This document shows, piece after piece, positions 36,057 through 45,479 of a DNA stretch of 64,000 bases. Position 1 is the stretch's first letter, and every line of letters begins with the position of its first letter. The stretch comes from Betaproteobacteria bacterium (GTDB lineage: Bacteria; Pseudomonadota; Gammaproteobacteria; Burkholderiales; Ga0077523). The stretch spans positions 186,001 to 250,000 of the forward strand of contig JADJPK010000004.1 of NCBI GenBank assembly GCA_016713305.1, in the 5' to 3' direction. The notes under the pieces were generated by a model. That model had not been told where the DNA came from. It saw only the letters and a list, made by a program, of their open reading frames with translations, and made no database searches. Position numbers and translations under genes: made by a program.

Positions 36057-36226
36057 TGCTCGGCAGTGCCTGCGAACGCTGCGAACAGCAGACGGGTGGA
36101 CCGAATGCCGAGGCGGACTCCGGTGGCCGCGACCGCATGCGGCGCAGACACGGGCTGAGGTGCGCGGGGCCACGCCGGAAGTGCAGCCGGCTTCATCAGC
36201 CATCGCCCCTCGGACGCAGAACTTTC

Positions 36227-36832
36227 CTAGGCGCCTGCCACCAGCAACCTGAGGTCGGCTGCCATGGCCTCGGGCGTGGCACTGCCTGTGATGTACAGCC
36301 GCACCTTGCCGGTCGTGTCGAAGGCGTACAGCGCCGAGGAGTGATCCACTGTGTAGGTCTCCGGCGTCTGCCCGGGTTGCTTCTGGGCGATGACCCGGAA
36401 TTCCTTGGTTGTCCGCTCCAGTTCTTCGCGGGTGCCTGCAAGACCCAGGAAGGTGGGATCGAATCCGGTCGTGTAGACCTTCAGCACTTCGGGGGTGTCA
36501 CGCTCGGGGTCCACGGACACGAGCAGCATCTGGACCTTGGCGGCGTCAGGTCCGAGGAGACCCATCACGGCCTTGAGCTTGATGAGGGTCGTGGGACACA
36601 CGTCGGGGCAATGGGTGTAACCGAAGAAGACCACGACCACCTTGCCCCGGAAGTCCGCCAGCGTGCGCGTGGTTCCGTTGTGATCCTTGAGCGTGAAGTC
36701 CCGGGCGAATTCGGCCCCGGTGATGTCCGTCGACTGGAACCGGGGACCCTCCTTGCGGCCGCAGGCAGCCAGCAAGGTCCCGAGGGCCAGTCCCGCCGTG
36801 CCGAGGACGAAACTGCGACGCGCGGTGCTCAC
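36227..36832 (-). CDS. SCO1/SenC copper chaperone (cytochrome oxidase assembly)
   Basis: The 201-residue lipoprotein has the lipobox LLAAC and a thioredoxin fold with the copper ligands CPDVCP and, about 90 residues on, the histidine in YTVDHSS. SCO proteins deliver copper to the CuA site of subunit II. The GTG start overlaps the ctaB stop (GTGA). It closes the oxidase assembly block. Confidence 0.94.
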   Translation of the reverse strand: MSTARRSFVLGTAGLALGTLLAACGRKEGPRFQSTDITGAEFARDFTLKDHNGTTRTLADFRGKVVVVFFGYTHCPDVCPTTLIKLKAVMGLLGPDAAKVQMLLVSVDPERDTPEVLKVYTTGFDPTFLGLAGTREELERTTKEFRVIAQKQPGQTPETYTVDHSSALYAFDTTGKVRLYITGSATPEAMAADLRLLVAGA

Positions 36833-37722
36833 CAGCCCAGGTAGTGGTCCACCAGCAGCACGGCGAACAACGCGGTGAGGTAGACGATCGAGTAGCGGAA
36901 GGTCTTCTGCGCCAGGGCATCGGAGTACGTGACGTAGATCCGCCAGGCGTACCGCAGAAAGATGCCGCCCAGGATCATGGCGCCGGCCAGGTATACCCAG
37001 CCGCTCATGCGCACCGCGAAGGGGAGCATCGTGACGGCGACCAGCGCCACCGTGTAGAGAAGGACGTTGAGCCGCGTGAATTTTTCGCCATGGGTCACGG
37101 GCAGCATCGGCAGGCCGGCCTTCGCGTATTCGTTGCGGCGGTACAGGGCCAGCGACCAGAAGTGCGGGGGCGTCCAGACGAAGATGATGAGGAACAGGAG
37201 CAACGCCTCGTGCGTCACCTGGCCGGTGGCGGCGGCCCAGCCGAGCACCGGCGGCATGGCTCCGGACGCGCCGCCGATCACGATGTTCTGGGGTGTGGCC
37301 GGCTTGAGCAGGACCGTGTAGATCACGGCGTAGCCGACGAACGTGGCTGCCGTGAGCCACATGGTGAGCGGATTGACGAAGGTGTACAGGATCCACATGC
37401 CCAGGCCGCCGATCACCGAAGCGAATGCCAGCGCCTGCAGGGAGGTGAGCTGCCCCATGGGAAGGGGCCGGGCGCGAGTGCGCGCCATGAGGGCATCGAG
37501 CTTCTGTTCCACCAGGCAGTTGATCACGGCTGCGGCCCCGGCGACGAGGCCGATGCCGATGGTCGCCCCCAGCAGGGGCTGCAGCGGCACCCATCCCGGC
37601 GTGGCCAGGAACATCCCGATGACCGCGGTGAAGACGATCAGCGACACGACCCTGGGCTTGGTGAGCTGGTAGAACTGTTGCAGGCGTGAGCCGATCGTGG
37701 GCAAGGTCAGACTGGACGCCAT
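36829..37722 (-). CDS. ctaB: Protoheme IX farnesyltransferase (heme O synthase)
   Basis: The 297-residue UbiA-family membrane enzyme adds a farnesyl group to heme B. It starts MASSLTLPTIGSRLQQFYQL and has the first aspartate-rich region NCLVEQKLDALMARTRARPL and about nine membrane helices. Its usual companion ctaA (heme A synthase) is missing next to it. The ATG at 37722 is preferred; upstream residues have no match. Confidence 0.95.
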   Translation of the reverse strand: MASSLTLPTIGSRLQQFYQLTKPRVVSLIVFTAVIGMFLATPGWVPLQPLLGATIGIGLVAGAAAVINCLVEQKLDALMARTRARPLPMGQLTSLQALAFASVIGGLGMWILYTFVNPLTMWLTAATFVGYAVIYTVLLKPATPQNIVIGGASGAMPPVLGWAAATGQVTHEALLLFLIIFVWTPPHFWSLALYRRNEYAKAGLPMLPVTHGEKFTRLNVLLYTVALVAVTMLPFAVRMSGWVYLAGAMILGGIFLRYAWRIYVTYSDALAQKTFRYSIVYLTALFAVLLVDHYLGW

Positions 37723-37827
37723 CCTGATCTCCGGAACAACTTCAAATGAGCGCGCGAGTGTATCACCGCGCCGGGGCAGTCCGCGCTCCCGCCCCGGACT
37801 TTCGCATGCCCGCAACCGCGGATGCGC

Positions 37828-38421
37828 TCAACCGATCCGCGACACCTGCAGCAGGTGCCCGAGGTCCTTTCGCACCTTGGTCATGTCCGGGTCCTTGGGG
37901 AACCGCATCATGAGATTGCCGAGGGGATCGATGAGGAACAGGTGGTCCCGCGGCGACCGGTCCTTGAGCATTTCCGAGAGCCTGGGTGCGATGGAGGGAG
38001 ACAGAAGCACGGTTCCCTGATATTCGCCCATCAACGGCTGTCCCGGGACCCCGCCGTCGTCGACGAGCCACGCGCGTGCGATCCGATCCATTTCCTTGCC
38101 CTGGGTGAGTCTCACCTGACGCATCTGCCAGAGCTTCGTGCGGCATGCATCTCCGCACTCCGCGCCGTCCACGCTCAGGAGAACCCACTTGCCTTTCAGG
38201 CCTGCGACATCCGGTCGCGAGGGATCCGCCGCGGCGATTTCCGGTACCACGGCCGGAGCGATCAGCTCGCCATAGTTGCGCGTGCCGGCGGGCTTCCACG
38301 CGAAATAGAGGAAGTACGACGCGATGACCGGAGCAGCGCAGAGCAGCGCCAGCAGGAACAGGCTACGGCGACCCCGCTTGGGTGCCTTGTTGTTTGCGAT
38401 TGCGGTAGACGGAGAGGCCAT
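37828..38421 (-). CDS. Membrane-anchored SCO/thioredoxin-like accessory protein
   Basis: The 197-residue protein has one N-terminal membrane helix (SLFLLALLCAAPVIASYFLY) and a periplasmic domain with KWVLLSVDGAECGDACRTKL and DHLFLIDPLGNLMMRFP. The fold resembles SCO-type thioredoxins, with CGDAC in place of CPxxC. Proteins of this kind sit between the SURF1 gene and ctaA/ctaB in betaproteobacterial oxidase clusters. Its ATG lies 59 nt inside the SURF1 gene; no better start precedes the helix. Confidence 0.75.
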   Translation of the reverse strand: MASPSTAIANNKAPKRGRRSLFLLALLCAAPVIASYFLYFAWKPAGTRNYGELIAPAVVPEIAAADPSRPDVAGLKGKWVLLSVDGAECGDACRTKLWQMRQVRLTQGKEMDRIARAWLVDDGGVPGQPLMGEYQGTVLLSPSIAPRLSEMLKDRSPRDHLFLIDPLGNLMMRFPKDPDMTKVRKDLGHLLQVSRIG

Positions 38422-39085
38422 AGAAGATGACGATTGACAGTGCCATCGCGCCCCATTGGAGCGCGTACCCGAAGTTCTTTGCCGAACCGGTGGCCGGTTT
38501 GGGCCACTCCCGCAGCAACCCGTCGCCCATGTCCCCTTCCTGCTGGAGGATGAGCGGCTCGAAATCCAGACCGAAGCGGGCGGCAAAGCGTTCCACGTTG
38601 ACGTTCTGCCACACACGCTGGTTCAAACCCGCGTCACCATACTCGACGAAACGGCTGGAAGGCGGATAGGCGATGCCTTCGATCTTCACACGGTCCGCAG
38701 GCGTGGTCACCTCCGGCAGCTGCGACCGGTCGAGCGAACCGGGAATCCAGCCGCGCTTGACCAGCAGGTGGCGGCCGCCATCGAGGCGGAGCGCCGTGAA
38801 GACCACGTAGCCCGGCTGTGCGCCGTGGGGCTGGTTGTCCAGCAGGATCACCGTGTGCGGCAGGAATTTCCCCTCGGCGAAGACACGCCGCCAGCGCAGA
38901 GCGTCCGGGCTGGAGTGCTCCTTCCCCACCTGCACGGGCGCCATGCCCAGCGCTGCTTCCGACTCCGCGGCGAGCATGTCCTTGCGGTGACCCTTCTGGT
39001 ACTGCCAATAGCAGGCAGTCATCGTGATCGCGAGGCCGATCACCGTCGCGAGATTCACGATCCATCGCGGCCGCCGCGCGCTCAT
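38363..39085 (-). CDS. SURF1 family cytochrome oxidase assembly protein
   Basis: The 240-residue protein has the SURF1 topology: helices at both ends (about 9-27 and 209-228) and a periplasmic domain with FLPHTVILLDNQPH, GYVVFTALRLDGGRHLLVKR and, later, NVNVERFAARFGL. SURF1 assists heme A insertion into subunit I. It is divergent from the small DUF2909 gene and leads the assembly genes. Confidence 0.93.
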   Translation of the reverse strand: MSARRPRWIVNLATVIGLAITMTACYWQYQKGHRKDMLAAESEAALGMAPVQVGKEHSSPDALRWRRVFAEGKFLPHTVILLDNQPHGAQPGYVVFTALRLDGGRHLLVKRGWIPGSLDRSQLPEVTTPADRVKIEGIAYPPSSRFVEYGDAGLNQRVWQNVNVERFAARFGLDFEPLILQQEGDMGDGLLREWPKPATGSAKNFGYALQWGAMALSIVIFYGLSVYRNRKQQGTQAGSP

Positions 39086-39223
39086 CGGCCGGCCTCGCGC
39101 GAAAATGCAAACGCGGTGGACGGCTTGTCCGATTCGTCGAACTGCGACGGATGCATCGAATTGCTTTCCAATGAAGCCCGGTGTTTCGCTACACTCGAAA
39201 CCCTACGGGAGGAGTGCTTCGCC

Positions 39224-39421
39224 ATGAGAATCTTCGTCATCGCCGTGATCGTGCTCATCCTGGCCAGTCTCGGCTCGGCACTGTTCTATCTCGTGCGCGA
39301 CAAGGGTAGCACCGAGCGCACCGTGAAGGCACTCACTCTGCGCATTGCGCTGTCGGTGGGATTGTTCCTGCTGCTGATGGGCGGCTACTACTTCGGCTGG
39401 TTTCCGAAGGGCCGGCTCTGA
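39224..39421 (+). CDS. Twin-transmembrane small protein (DUF2909)
   Basis: This 65-residue protein has two hydrophobic helices (IFVIAVIVLILASLGSALFY and ALSVGLFLLLMGGYYFGW) joined by a charged RDKGSTERTVKAL loop, the DUF2909 pattern. The family commonly lies between the subunit III and SURF1 genes and may help oxidase assembly. GGGAGGAG precedes the ATG. It is the only gene here on the plus strand, between SURF1 and subunit III. Confidence 0.88.
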   Translation: MRIFVIAVIVLILASLGSALFYLVRDKGSTERTVKALTLRIALSVGLFLLLMGGYYFGWFPKGRL

Positions 39422-39584
39422 ATTCCGGCGCTGCCGCCGGCCATGGCTCGCCGCACGTGACACGTGCGGCGATTTCATTTTCTGACCTCGAATTCGAGAC
39501 GCAGATCAAAGACCCGGCTGACGGGAGAGTCCGGGCTGACGATGCTGCCTCGCCTTCGCGAGACAGCATCGTGACGGCGTGGGC

Positions 39585-40432
39585 TTACAACCAGTAGACG
39601 AGAATGAACAGCATCAGCCAGACGACGTCCACGAAGTGCCAGTACCAGGACACGGCCTCGAACGCGAAGTGGTTCTCCGCCTTGAAGTGTCCCGCGAGGC
39701 AGCGGCCGAGGATCACGATGAGCATGATGGTGCCGATGGTCACGTGGAACCCGTGGAAGCCGGTGAGCATGAAGAAGGTCGCGCCGTAGGCACCCATCGA
39801 CAGCGTCAGGTTGAGTTCGTGGAAAGCGTGCACGTACTCGTACACCTGCAGACACAGGAACAGGATGCCCAGCGCGACCGTGGCGGCGAGTCCCAGATTG
39901 AGCTGGGTGCGATTGTTCTTCTTGAGACCCCAGTGAGCCCAGGTGACCGTCACGCCCGACGTGAGCAGGATGAGCGTGTTGATGGCAGGAATGCCCCAGG
40001 CACCCATCGGCGTGAACGTCTCTTCGATGCCGGGGCCCGAGACGGGCCAGCCCGCCTTGAAGTCCGGCCACAGCAGCCCACCCGTGTCCACGGTGGCGAG
40101 GTCCGGCACCGACAGCACGCGCATGTAGAACAGCGCACCGAAGAATGCCGCGAAGAACATGACCTCGGAAAGATGAACCAGCTCATGCTCCAGCGGAACG
40201 AGATGTCCACCTGCGGACCGTAACGGCCGCTCTCGCTCTCGCGTGCGACGGTGCCGAACCAGCCGACCATCATCCACGCCAGGATCGCGAGGCCGATGGC
40301 CAGCATCCACGGGCCTGCCGCGATGTCGTTCATGAGGAAGGCTGCGCCGAACCCCATGAAGGCAAGCGCGACGGAGCCGACGATCGGCCAGTGGGACGGG
40401 CTCGGGATGAAATAGTGTTGCGCGGCTTGCAT
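39585..40432 (-). pseudogene. ctaE: Cytochrome c oxidase subunit III with a 1-nt frameshift
   Basis: The first 88 or so residues (from MQAAQHYFIPSPSHWPIVG to SFRWSMSWFIF) lie in one frame. The remainder, starting SEVMFFAAFFGALFYMRVL and ending WLMLFILVYWL, lies in the next. The family requires WFIFSEVMFF to be continuous. One missing base in the TCTTTCC tract near 40168-40172 explains the break. The full reading is about 282 residues with seven helices. Every other part is intact, so either the shift is an assembly error or subunit III is lost; the oxidase core would remain. Confidence 0.88.
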
Positions 40433-40456
40433 CGTTTTCTACTCCCCCATTGAGAA

Positions 40457-41035
40457 TCAGGTTCCGGTGCGTTGGCCCGTCGCGTTCCGCGCCGTGCCGG
40501 ACGGCGAGGAACCGGCAGGCCCCTCGACTCTGAAGAACGTGTAAGAAAGCGTGATCGTGCCGACGTCCCTGGGCAGGTCGGGATGGATCACGAACACCAC
40601 CGGCATCTGGCGAACCTCGCGCGGCTTCAACTCCTGCGTGGCGAAACAGAAACAGTCCAGCTTGCGGAAATACTGACCCGCGAGCTGAGGACCGTACGAG
40701 GGGATCGCCTGTCCCTTCACCGGCTGATCGGATTCGTTGCGGACTTCGTACGTGACCTGCACGAGCTGTCCGGGGTGCACCTGAACGCTCGACTGGGTCG
40801 GACGGAACTTCCACGGCAATTCGTTGCGCGTGTTGGCGTCCAGCTCCAGGATCAGCGTTCGCGAACGGTCCACCTGCGTGTTGGCCACCTCGTCTGCCTG
40901 CTGCAGATTGTTGAGCCCGGTTGCTTCGCACAGCTTCTTGTAGAACGGCACCAGCGCGAAGCCGAACCCGAACATCGCGCACGCGACGATCAGGAGCTTG
41001 CCCAGCATGCGGCGGTTCTCGCGGATCACGGCCAT
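40457..41035 (-). CDS. ctaG: Cytochrome c oxidase assembly protein CtaG/Cox11
   Basis: The 192-residue protein has a single N-terminal helix (LLIVACAMFGFGFALVPFYK) with the conserved FYKKLCEATG after it, then a periplasmic immunoglobulin-like domain with copper ligands in CFCF. It supplies copper to CuB in subunit I. It overlaps the upstream small gene by ten bases. Confidence 0.95.
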   Translation of the reverse strand: MAVIRENRRMLGKLLIVACAMFGFGFALVPFYKKLCEATGLNNLQQADEVANTQVDRSRTLILELDANTRNELPWKFRPTQSSVQVHPGQLVQVTYEVRNESDQPVKGQAIPSYGPQLAGQYFRKLDCFCFATQELKPREVRQMPVVFVIHPDLPRDVGTITLSYTFFRVEGPAGSSPSGTARNATGQRTGT

Positions 41036-41142
41036 AGCAGACGTCGCACGATGATGGCGGCGAAGAACACGGCGGCGATCGCGAGCAGCAAGCCCAGTGT
41101 CCTGGCCTTGCCTGCCCCGCGAACGTCGCCCGTGCCGCTCAT
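41026..41142 (-). CDS. Cytochrome oxidase small assembly protein (38 aa)
   Basis: The gene encodes MSGTGDVRGAGKARTLGL followed by one hydrophobic helix and a RRLLWP end. Small single-helix genes at exactly this position, between ctaD and ctaG, occur across betaproteobacterial oxidase clusters. It starts 23 nt after ctaD and overlaps ctaG by ten bases. Its small size escapes most gene callers. Confidence 0.75.
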   Translation of the reverse strand: MSGTGDVRGAGKARTLGLLLAIAAVFFAAIIVRRLLWP

Positions 41143-41164
41143 GACGAAGTGACGATCGTGCCGG

Positions 41165-42745
41165 TCACTTGACGATGGGCGGCGTCTCGAAGCTGTGGTA
41201 CGGCGCCGGCGACGGCAGCGTCCACTCCAGGGTATCGGCGCCCTCCCACGGCTTGGCCGGCGCCTTTTCGCCTCCGCGGATGCACTTCACCACCACCGCC
41301 AGGAAGATGAGCTGCGTGAGGCCGAAGCCGAACGCGCCGATCGAGGCGATCATGTTGAAGTCCGCGAACTGGGTGGCGTAATCCGGGATCCGCCGCGGCA
41401 TGCCGGCGAGACCGAGGAAGTGCATCACGAAGAACGTCATGTTGAAGAAGATCATCGACAGCCAAAAGTGCAGCTTGCCCAGACGCTCGTCGTACATGTG
41501 GCCGGTCCACTTGGGCAGCCAGAAATAGGTGCCGGCGAACAGCGCGAAGAGCGAACCCGCCACCAGCACATAGTGGAAGTGCGCCACCACGTAGTAGGTG
41601 TCCTGGATCTGTATGTCGATCGGCGTGATCGCGCACACCAGTCCGGTGAACCCGCCCATGGAGAACACGAACAGGAAGCCCACCGAGAACAGCATCGGCG
41701 TCTCGAAGGTCATGGACCCCTTCCACATGGTCGCGACCCAGTTGAAGACCTTCACGCCGGTGGGCACCGCGATCAGCATCGTCGCGTACATGAAGAAGAG
41801 CTGCCCCGCCGCCGGCATGCCCACCACGAACATGTGGTGCGCCCACACGATGAACGACAGGATCGCGATCGACGCCGTCGCGTACACCATCGAGGCGTAA
41901 CCGAAGAGCGGCTTGCGTGCAAAGGCGGGAATCACCTGCGACACGATGCCGAACGCCGGCAGGATCATGATGTACACCTCGGGGTGGCCGAAGAACCAGA
42001 ACACGTGCTGGTAAAGGACGGGGTCACCGCCACCGGCGGCGTTGAAGAAGTGCGTGTCGAAGTGGCGGTCGGTGAGCAGCATGGTGACTGCGCCGGCGAG
42101 CACCGGCATCACGGCGATGAGCAGGTAGGCGGTGATGAGCCACGTCCACACGAACAGCGGCATCTTCATGAGCGTCATGCCCGGCGCGCGCATGTTGAGG
42201 ATCGTCGTGATGATGTTGATCGACCCCATGATCGACGACGCACCCATGATGTGGACCGCGAAGATCGCGAGGTCCATGCCCATGCCCTGCTGGACCGACA
42301 GCGGCGCATACAGCGTCCAGCCCGCGCCGGTAGCACCGCCCGGCACGAAGAAGGACGACACCAGCAGTGCTGCTGCAGGCGGCAGCAGCCAGAAGCTGAC
42401 GTTGTTCATGCGCGCAAACGCCATGTCCGCCGCGCCGATCATCATGGGGATCTGCCAGTTCGCGAACCCCACGAAGGCCGGCATGATCGCCCCGAACACC
42501 ATGATGAGGCCGTGCATGGTCGTGAGCTGGTTGAAGAAGTCCGGGCGCCACAACTGCATGCCGGGCTGGAACAGCTCCGCGCGGATGCCCAGCGCGAGCA
42601 TGCCGCCGGTGATGAACATCGCGAAGCTGAACCACAGGTACAGCGTGCCGATGTCCTTGTGGTTGGTGGTCGTCAGCCAGCGCATGATGCCGCTGGGGTG
42701 ATGGTGGTCGTCGTGTGCGTGGTCGTGTCCGTGAACGGCATCCAT
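41165..42745 (-). CDS. ctaD: Cytochrome c oxidase subunit I
   Basis: The 526-residue, twelve-helix catalytic subunit has the cross-linked His-Tyr site in WFFGHPEVYIMILPAFGI, the CuB histidine pair in IVWAHHMFVVGM and the heme a3/a ligands in YYVVAHFHYVLV. An N-terminal histidine-rich stretch (HGHDHAHDDHHH) precedes the first helix. It reduces oxygen and pumps protons in the inner membrane. It lies 61 nt after ctaC. Confidence 0.97.
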   Translation of the reverse strand: MDAVHGHDHAHDDHHHPSGIMRWLTTTNHKDIGTLYLWFSFAMFITGGMLALGIRAELFQPGMQLWRPDFFNQLTTMHGLIMVFGAIMPAFVGFANWQIPMMIGAADMAFARMNNVSFWLLPPAAALLVSSFFVPGGATGAGWTLYAPLSVQQGMGMDLAIFAVHIMGASSIMGSINIITTILNMRAPGMTLMKMPLFVWTWLITAYLLIAVMPVLAGAVTMLLTDRHFDTHFFNAAGGGDPVLYQHVFWFFGHPEVYIMILPAFGIVSQVIPAFARKPLFGYASMVYATASIAILSFIVWAHHMFVVGMPAAGQLFFMYATMLIAVPTGVKVFNWVATMWKGSMTFETPMLFSVGFLFVFSMGGFTGLVCAITPIDIQIQDTYYVVAHFHYVLVAGSLFALFAGTYFWLPKWTGHMYDERLGKLHFWLSMIFFNMTFFVMHFLGLAGMPRRIPDYATQFADFNMIASIGAFGFGLTQLIFLAVVVKCIRGGEKAPAKPWEGADTLEWTLPSPAPYHSFETPPIVK

Positions 42746-42806
42746 GCTCGCTCTCCTGCGCGATTAGCGTTGCTTCAGGGAAAGGAAAATCGGGGTCGGG
42801 GGCGTG

Positions 42807-43928
42807 TTACCTGGACAGCGCGACCATGTGGTCGACGGCTGCGGTCACTTGCGCGTCCGACAGGGCGGGATTGCCGCCCTTGGCCGGCATGGCACGTATC
42901 CCCTTGATGGCGTGCTCGTGCAGCGCCGCATCGCCTTGCGCGATGCGCGCCGTCCACGCGCCTTTGTCCCCCACCTTGGGTGCGCCCGCGATCCCCGCGC
43001 CGTGACAGGCCGCACAGAGACCTTCGTAGACCTTCTTCCCGTCGACCGGACCGGAGGCATCGTTCGCCGCTGCCGGCGCCGCTGCCGCGACCTGGACGGG
43101 AGCCTCCGCCTGGGCGGCGGGAGGCATGGCAGCCTTCTGCTTGGCGGCCCAGTCCTTGAATTCTTCCTCGGTCACCGCGCGCACGACGATCGGCATGAAC
43201 CCGTGCTCCTTGCCGCACAGTTCCGCGCACTGCCCGCGATACACCCCCGGATTGTCCACCGTGAACCAGGTGTCCCGGATGAAGCCCGGAATGGCATCCT
43301 GCTTCACGCCGAACGCCGGCACCCAGAAGGCATGGATGACATCGTTGGCCGTGGTGAGGATCCGCACCTTCTTCTTGATCGGAACGACCATCTCCGTGTC
43401 CACTTCGAGCAGGTAGTTCTCGCTCTTGGGCACGTTCTTGTCGTAGATCTGCTCCATGGGCGTGGCGAGGCTCGAGTAGAGCGAGATCCCGTCGCTCACG
43501 CCGGCCAGACTGCCTTCGCCCTTGATGTACTCGTAACCCCACTTCCACTGATAACCCGTGGCCTTGATGGTGAGGTCCGGGTTGGAGGTGTCCTTCATGG
43601 AGATGATCGTCTTGGTCGCCGGATACGCCATCCCCATCAGGATGACGAAGGGGACGATGGTCCAGACGACCTCCACGGTCGTGTTCTCGTGGAAGTGCGC
43701 CGCCTTGTGGCCTACGGATTTGCGGTGCTTGATGATCGCGAAGAACATCGTGCCGAACACCAGCACGAAAATCGCGATGCATATCCAGAGAATGAGCGTG
43801 TGGAGCGAATAGATCTCGCGCGCGATGGGTGATTCGGGATCCTGCAAACCGTACTTCGAAGTAGCCGCATAGGCAGCCTGCGCGATCCCGAGCGTAGCGA
43901 GCGCGCTGAAAGACAGCATTTTCCTCAT
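42807..43928 (-). CDS. ctaC: Cytochrome c oxidase subunit II fused to cytochrome c
   Basis: The 373-residue protein has a signal peptide (ending AQAAYA), two helices (about 45-65 and 85-105), the CuA domain with CAELCGKEHGFMPI and a proline/alanine linker. A C-terminal cytochrome c domain follows, with CAACHG heme attachment and a later GIRAMPAKGG that supplies the axial methionine. The fusion makes this a caa3-type enzyme that can take electrons without a separate soluble cytochrome. It is the first structural gene of the cluster. Confidence 0.95.
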   Translation of the reverse strand: MRKMLSFSALATLGIAQAAYAATSKYGLQDPESPIAREIYSLHTLILWICIAIFVLVFGTMFFAIIKHRKSVGHKAAHFHENTTVEVVWTIVPFVILMGMAYPATKTIISMKDTSNPDLTIKATGYQWKWGYEYIKGEGSLAGVSDGISLYSSLATPMEQIYDKNVPKSENYLLEVDTEMVVPIKKKVRILTTANDVIHAFWVPAFGVKQDAIPGFIRDTWFTVDNPGVYRGQCAELCGKEHGFMPIVVRAVTEEEFKDWAAKQKAAMPPAAQAEAPVQVAAAAPAAANDASGPVDGKKVYEGLCAACHGAGIAGAPKVGDKGAWTARIAQGDAALHEHAIKGIRAMPAKGGNPALSDAQVTAAVDHMVALSR

Positions 43929-43947
43929 GCTTCCCCCAGTTCCGTCT

Positions 43948-44418
43948 TCAGTAGTGCTTCAGTCGTTTCAGTAATTCGCGCGCCAGGGAGACGCGCTCTT
44001 CGTCGGTGAGGAACTGGCCGAACCCCACCTCTTTTCCGTGGGACCTGACCGCCAGATCGACGCGGCCCCATCTGTCCGAGCGCTTTATGACAACTTGCGC
44101 CCAATATTTATTGAATTCGTACCTGCTGACGCGCCCGTGCTCGCGCCGCTCCACCAGCACCCGGTCGCCGTCTATGGTGATCGATTCGAAGTCCTGGACT
44201 CCGTGATCGATCGCGCGCAAGACCGCGTACAGGATGGCCACTTCAAGGATGGCGAACGGAAGAACCACCCAGGCACCACGAAGCGACCAACCCAAGGCAA
44301 TGGCGAGCGAGACGACCGCGATGCCGGCGAACAATCGTCTACGGCCTTTGGAGCCGAGCGATTCATTGCGCCTGGACACGAGCCGGAAACAGTCGGGCGC
44401 CGAATGCGAACTAACCAT
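43948..44418 (-). CDS. DUF2244 membrane protein
   Basis: The 156-residue protein has two adjacent helices (about 30-65) and a cytoplasmic domain with the DUF2244 pattern: FESITIDGDRVLVERREHG and, later, VDLAVRSHGKEVGFGQFL. The family usually lies just upstream of subunit II, as here (19 nt before ctaC), suggesting a role in oxidase assembly. GGAGG precedes the ATG of MVSSHS. The 113 nt upstream show no gene. Confidence 0.87.
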   Translation of the reverse strand: MVSSHSAPDCFRLVSRRNESLGSKGRRRLFAGIAVVSLAIALGWSLRGAWVVLPFAILEVAILYAVLRAIDHGVQDFESITIDGDRVLVERREHGRVSRYEFNKYWAQVVIKRSDRWGRVDLAVRSHGKEVGFGQFLTDEERVSLARELLKRLKHY

Positions 44419-44531
44419 GTTCACCTCCGCCAACCCCCGGCTCGTTGCGCGGTACCGCCGCGTCTGATCTCGATGGACTCTAGCACGCGATTCTCGGACG
44501 AGGCAAGGATGCACGGACCCGCCGCGTCGAA

Positions 44532-45479
44532 TCACCGCCTGCCGGACTGCTTCGCACCAAGCCCATGAATGCGCACGACATCCAAACCATCCCGGGTCTT
44601 GGAAGGCCCGGCCTCCGGCCACCAGGCGTGCCCGTACACCACCTCCAGCGTCACCGCGATCCCGCCCTGCGGGTCCCGGGGGAGCGCGTCGACAGCCCGG
44701 CGCCAGACACGCGGCGTCAGCATGCCGGGCGAACGTCGGGCGGCTGCCTGGGTGGCGCCGACGCCGCGCAGATCGCCGAACAACCGGTCCGCGTCGCGGT
44801 ACTGCAGCGTGAGCGTTTCCATGTCCATGACCGGCGCCGAGAAGCCCGCGTGCACGAGCGCGTCGCCGATGTCGTGCATGTCCGCCAACGGCACCGTCGG
44901 CACGCCCAGTCCTGCCGTGCGCCACGCCTGCCGCAGTTCCACGAGGGTATCGGGGCCGGCGCACGAGAACATCAGCAGGCCGCCCCCGCGCAGTGCCGCT
45001 CCGAGTTCGCGCCAGGTCGACGCGGGGCGCGAGAACCAGTGGGCGGCGAGGTTCGACCAGATCAGGGAGAAGGTCGAAGGACGCAGGGGCAGGCGGTCGA
45101 AATCCGCACAGAAGAACCGGCTCGCGGGACGGCGCATGGACTGCCACCACTTGCGGCTTTCGGCCATGCCGTCCACCGCCGCGCGGGCAAGTCCGGCGGA
45201 AGGATCCAGGCCGAACACGTCGCGGCCGGGATACCGCTGCCCCAGTGCGCGCGTCCACCGGCCGGAGGCGCATCCCAGATCGAGGACGGGCCCATCCGGC
45301 AGGCGGATCATCTCCAGCCGCTCGAACATCCGGGCGCCCACTTCATCGGCCACTGCCGCGAACTCGCCGTAGCGGGCGGCGGCCCGCTCGCGATGAAGAC
45401 GCACCGCGCGCGCATCGATGGCGTACGCTTCGGGGCTTGCGCCGGTACCGCTTCCGATCTGCTGCTCCACTGACCTCAT
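44532..45479 (-). CDS. bioC: Malonyl-ACP O-methyltransferase BioC-like
   Basis: The 315-residue protein has AIDARAVRLHRERAAARYGE, the usual BioC opening, and SAM motifs VLDLGCASGRW and FGLDPSAG. The central FSLIWSNLAAHWFSRPASTW matches BioC (W.N.a.qW). BioC methylates malonyl-ACP to start pimelate synthesis for biotin. No other bio genes are present. The ATG at 45479 overlaps the comF start on the other strand by two bases; a GTG nine bases further in is an alternative. Confidence 0.86.
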   Translation of the reverse strand: MRSVEQQIGSGTGASPEAYAIDARAVRLHRERAAARYGEFAAVADEVGARMFERLEMIRLPDGPVLDLGCASGRWTRALGQRYPGRDVFGLDPSAGLARAAVDGMAESRKWWQSMRRPASRFFCADFDRLPLRPSTFSLIWSNLAAHWFSRPASTWRELGAALRGGGLLMFSCAGPDTLVELRQAWRTAGLGVPTVPLADMHDIGDALVHAGFSAPVMDMETLTLQYRDADRLFGDLRGVGATQAAARRSPGMLTPRVWRRAVDALPRDPQGGIAVTLEVVYGHAWWPEAGPSKTRDGLDVVRIHGLGAKQSGRR

